Source of the DNA: Deltaproteobacteria bacterium
GTDB lineage: Bacteria > Desulfobacterota > Desulfarculia > Adiutricales > Adiutricaceae
Reading direction: 5' to 3'
Length of the DNA: 44,768 nucleotides
Assembly (NCBI GenBank): GCA_031263525.1
Contig: JAISFP010000211.1
Span: 1-44,768 of the forward strand
This document shows positions 42,109 to 44,768 of the stretch, in pieces (within the stretch, counting starts at the first letter, position 1; every line of letters starts with the position of its first letter). The translations under genes were made by a program, and so were the position numbers. The notes beneath the pieces were generated by a model. That model had not been told where the DNA came from. It was given only the letters and a program-made list of their open reading frames with translations, and searched no databases.

Positions 42109-43824
42109 TCAGCAACCAACAATATGAATGGTATCATCTGCACGTTCTATGGTCTCCCAGAAGATTTTTTTCTTCCAAGGCGTCTTAGGATTCTTGTCGA
42201 AGATCACCAGCCAGCCTTCTTTTGCTCCACATATATCCATATATCCACGCAACTGCAAAATACTTTTTTCGAGTGGCTGAACATCTTTAATCTTCAGTTC
42301 AATAGGATAGCGGGTATCCTTATCGCTTATACATATGTCAGTTTTTGTTAGCCCCATCGCAAATTCTCTTTGGATGAAGTCAGCACCGCCATTTAAAACC
42401 CTTTGCAGGAAAGCAAATAGCACGATATGAGCGTATGCTTCACTTGAAAAGTCCGGAGAATTAATATTAACGTCCTCCATAATTTCCTTATTAATTTCAT
42501 CCGTGTTTCCGACATTTCTTTTTTTAAGAATCTTACCAACAAAATTTTTCAAGAAAAGTTTAATTTCACTAACTTTTGACGTTGCCCCTGCTCCAGAATT
42601 TTCCCGCCAATATGTCTGGAAAGCCTTGAGAATACCGTCCATGTCGAGTTTTGTTCCATCCATCCATTTGTTTTGAAATTCAGAAGACATTTTTTGCCGG
42701 ATACTTTTTGTCAAGAACCGAATGATCAGCTCGCGATAGATGGCATTGGACGGTCTTAAGAAATCTTCGTTGCTCTCGTCAAACTTCAAAAGACCTAGAT
42801 CGATGACATATTGTCTGTCGTCCGGGGAAACATTGTCCGGCAAGGTATTTGCCCCGATAATGACTGAGTCAATTACTCGTCTGACCTTTGGTTCCGTAAG
42901 TCTAGCCATTAGTGAGTCGAAATGGGTGGGGTTAGTCAGAATCAAGTGCTGGGCTGCAAGGTCGATATCGTCTCCCGTAATTACTTTGGAATAGTTATTC
43001 TTAAATTGTTCAAATATGACAGCGAAAGGCAGAGCGTTTACCAGCCAGGGCTGGCCTTCGCTCCAGAACCAAACCCTGTCGATGGTTTTCGGTTCGAAGA
43101 TCTGCCCAGTCTCAAAAGTATGCTGATCGTAGAGAGACTTAATCTCCTCCCTGGTGAAGTCATTCAGAGTCAGGGACTTATATTTTACGTTAAAAGGACT
43201 GCTCGTTCCCCTGGATTCCGACTCAGGTCGCACTTGGTACAGATAATCCCTGATGTCACGCATGCCAACTAGAGCCAACGATCTTGGGAACTCGGAAAAC
43301 GAGGAAAAACGAGCAATGAAGCCATCCCGTATTTGAGCCAGGAACGGAATTAGAGGCTTTTCGTGAATACAGTCGGCCTCGTCGAAGAAGACAACAAGTT
43401 CCCTGTCCAAAGCCTGGCATATGTCACTGAGAAATAACCGAACCTTGGTGCCGTAACCGGCAATGTAACCGTTCTCGTTGGACTTGTTAGCAAGCGCACG
43501 GAGCCGGTCAACCTTAGAGGAACGGAGCCACCCCCTTATCTGGTCAACGATCCCTGACATCGCCGTTTCAGAGTCGTCGACATTCCTCAATGCAGCAAGG
43601 GAGCAGTATAAAGCGTAATACTGGCCATCGGAGTTAATCTTCTCGACCAGTGACATAAGACATGTAGTTTTGCCGGACTGACGAGGCGCGTGGATGGCGA
43701 AATAGAATTCGTTAGATATCATTTCATTGATATCCGGCAGGCGCGTAAGAGGAGGAAGCATATAATGCTTTGAAGGTAAGCAAATGCCAGTTGTGTTGAA
43801 AAATTTAGCTGGCATTATGGCCAT
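42109..43824 (-). CDS. AAA-like ATPase with C-terminal PD-(D/E)XK-type nuclease domain
   Basis: About 571 residues. The frame is open from 43905, but its first 25 codons lie in or beside a family B element. ATG 43824 or 43815 (GGAAGGG 2 or 11 bases upstream) is more likely. The N-terminus (FNTTGICLPSKHYMLPPLTR) with Walker A HAPRQSGKTT and Walker B ELVVFFDEADCI is typical of AAA-like ATP-binding proteins found near mobile DNA (Pfam AAA-like families). A winged-helix-like middle follows. The C-terminus has a nuclease signature: TDICISDKDTRYPIELKIKD (Asp, then E-L-K), then a QLRGYMDICGAKEGWLVIFD strand-helix. Cell role unproven; defence or element maintenance is plausible. Its AT-rich composition suggests horizontal acquisition. 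It is not closely related to the gene at 29651. Confidence 0.88.
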   Translation of the reverse strand: MAIMPAKFFNTTGICLPSKHYMLPPLTRLPDINEMISNEFYFAIHAPRQSGKTTCLMSLVEKINSDGQYYALYCSLAALRNVDDSETAMSGIVDQIRGWLRSSKVDRLRALANKSNENGYIAGYGTKVRLFLSDICQALDRELVVFFDEADCIHEKPLIPFLAQIRDGFIARFSSFSEFPRSLALVGMRDIRDYLYQVRPESESRGTSSPFNVKYKSLTLNDFTREEIKSLYDQHTFETGQIFEPKTIDRVWFWSEGQPWLVNALPFAVIFEQFKNNYSKVITGDDIDLAAQHLILTNPTHFDSLMARLTEPKVRRVIDSVIIGANTLPDNVSPDDRQYVIDLGLLKFDESNEDFLRPSNAIYRELIIRFLTKSIRQKMSSEFQNKWMDGTKLDMDGILKAFQTYWRENSGAGATSKVSEIKLFLKNFVGKILKKRNVGNTDEINKEIMEDVNINSPDFSSEAYAHIVLFAFLQRVLNGGADFIQREFAMGLTKTDICISDKDTRYPIELKIKDVQPLEKSILQLRGYMDICGAKEGWLVIFDKNPKTPWKKKIFWETIERADDTIHIVGC

Positions 43825-43842
43825 TACCCTTCCAAGATTATC

Positions 43843-44027
43843 GTAACCGTTCAGGTGCCCCTCCAAGAGGAGCTCAACATGAGGAACTTCGTAACCTAAA
43901 TGCACTCTTCAGAAACTCTTCCCCTCCACATGAAGTATCCATTGTTGACTCTTCAATTTTTAGGGCTTCTCATTAGTGCTCTCTTCCTCCGAAAAGGTCC
44001 TCAATAGAGGGGCACCTGAATAGTTAC
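43843..44027 (-). mobile_element. Family B miniature element with perfect 8-bp target duplication
   Basis: 185 bp with ends GTAACCGTTCAGGTGCCCCT and the complement of GGGGCACCTGAATAGTTAC. It is flanked by AGATTATC on both sides (43835-43842 and 44028-44035), a perfect 8-bp target-site duplication. It lies 19 bp upstream of the proposed start of the ATPase/nuclease gene and must lie in its 5' region. Confidence 0.93.
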
Positions 44028-44768
44028 AGATTATCAACAGAATTGGGAGTTAAGAATTTTCTTTTCCTCAGGGTATACCGTTCAGCTCAACCTGGCTGAT
44101 TTGTCGGTTGCAATATTTGCTGGCCAAAAATTCCGAACAAGAAATCTTTGGCCAAAATACCTAGTCTCTAATCAACCCTTGTTGAAGTCCCCCGAAAATA
44201 ATCTGCACTTCAACATCCAATAAAAGATTAATGTACCATATTGGAATATAGATAGCAAACTATTGTTGCTAAAGATTGATGATGCATCCCTATGCTGTAT
44301 GATGTATTGAGTCGAATCGCGATGAATTGTATGTGACATTTTTTGTTTTCCGAAGAGAATCCGGTGCATTAGATCTTGACAAGATAGGGCATCTCTATCA
44401 CAGAGGATTTGCTCGGCCAGTCAGCCTCCTTCACCTTCCGGCCTGCCTGGTGCTCCTGGGCCTCACGGATCACGAACACCGCAACACCGCGACTTCAGGA
44501 CAATTCTGGCTCTCTGGAGCCGGTGCCTTCCCGCTCGGTCAGTCCAACCTGTCCTCCCGGCTTTCCGGTTAGACAGCCTCCCCCAGGCTTCCAGGCCGCC
44601 CCGGCCTTCCGGTCTGACTGGCCTCCGGCTTCCCGAGCGTCCCGGCCTTCCGGTCTGACAGCTTCCCCCTGGCTTCCCAGCCGCCCCGGCCCTCCGGTCT
44701 GACGTTCCTCCCCCTGGCTTCCATGCCTCCCCGGCCTTCAGGTCTGACAGCCTCCCCCCTGGCTTCCA
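44028..44768. other. Right edge; no gene, C-rich repeats at the end
   Basis: 44040-44340 is AT-rich with nothing recognised. From about 44530 a degenerate 45-60-bp unit (CCGGCCTTCCGGTCTGAC and CCCCTGGCTTCC) repeats four times and continues past the window edge. Confidence 0.55.

Noticed and set aside
43825-43905. N-terminal extension of the ATPase/nuclease gene (MHLGYEVPHVELLL...)
   Set aside because: These codons lie in the family B element and the short gap behind it. The same sequence appears in the element at 32073, so it is insertion sequence, not protein family sequence.

Overview
The window looks like a chromosomal piece of a Gram-negative, flagellated bacterium of the Desulfobacterota (old Deltaproteobacteria) type. 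The gene order flhB - flhA - flhF - flhG - fliA is the order known from Desulfovibrio-like genomes. The autotransporter with a terminal aromatic residue and the BamE-like lipoprotein imply an outer membrane. I cannot name genus or species. The flagellar half (about 6.4-21 kb) is very GC-rich; the flanks at 0-0.9 kb and 27-44 kb hold AT-rich, repeat-laden DNA.

Layout. 0-0.9 kb: a small putative lipoprotein gene. 1.0-6.7 kb: a segmental tandem duplication with a period of about 2.7 kb. Two dead 5' fragments of flhB, each followed by a paralogous gene for a small membrane-anchored coiled-coil protein and a 30-bp-period repeat array, precede the intact flhB. 6.4-21.1 kb: an apparently co-transcribed flagellar cluster, flhB - repeat ORF - flhA - flhF - (1.1 kb repeat-rich gap) - flhG - fliA - (36-bp repeats) - fliL-like. 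It covers the FlhB/FlhA export gate, the FlhF/FlhG switch that sets flagellar site and number, the sigma-28 factor for late genes, and a FliL-like membrane protein. FlhA, FlhF, FliA and the FliL-like protein all carry large low-complexity insertions or tails. 21.3-24.3 kb: three paralogous genes of an unrecognised family, two of them interrupted by one in-frame stop each. 25.7-28.8 kb: an exported protein, a tiny ORF with a strong ribosome binding site, a terminator and a TalC-type transaldolase. 29.6-44 kb: two AAA-type ATPase/PD-(D/E)XK nuclease fusions, a subtilisin-type autotransporter and a 980-residue helical-repeat protein.

Two families of non-autonomous miniature elements lie between the genes of the right half. 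Family B (about 185 bp) has GTAA-starting terminal inverted repeats and, in one copy, a perfect 8-bp target duplication, as expected for IS66-type transposition. Family A (135-160 bp) has AAATG...CGGAA-type inverted ends. The window also holds at least ten unrelated minisatellites (8, 22, 24, 28, 30, 32, 36, 48, 60, 66 and 153 bp units), many with unit lengths divisible by three and inside reading frames. The general theme is a genome in which tandem duplication is very active and is remodelling flagellar genes. I saw no rRNA, tRNA or CRISPR array.
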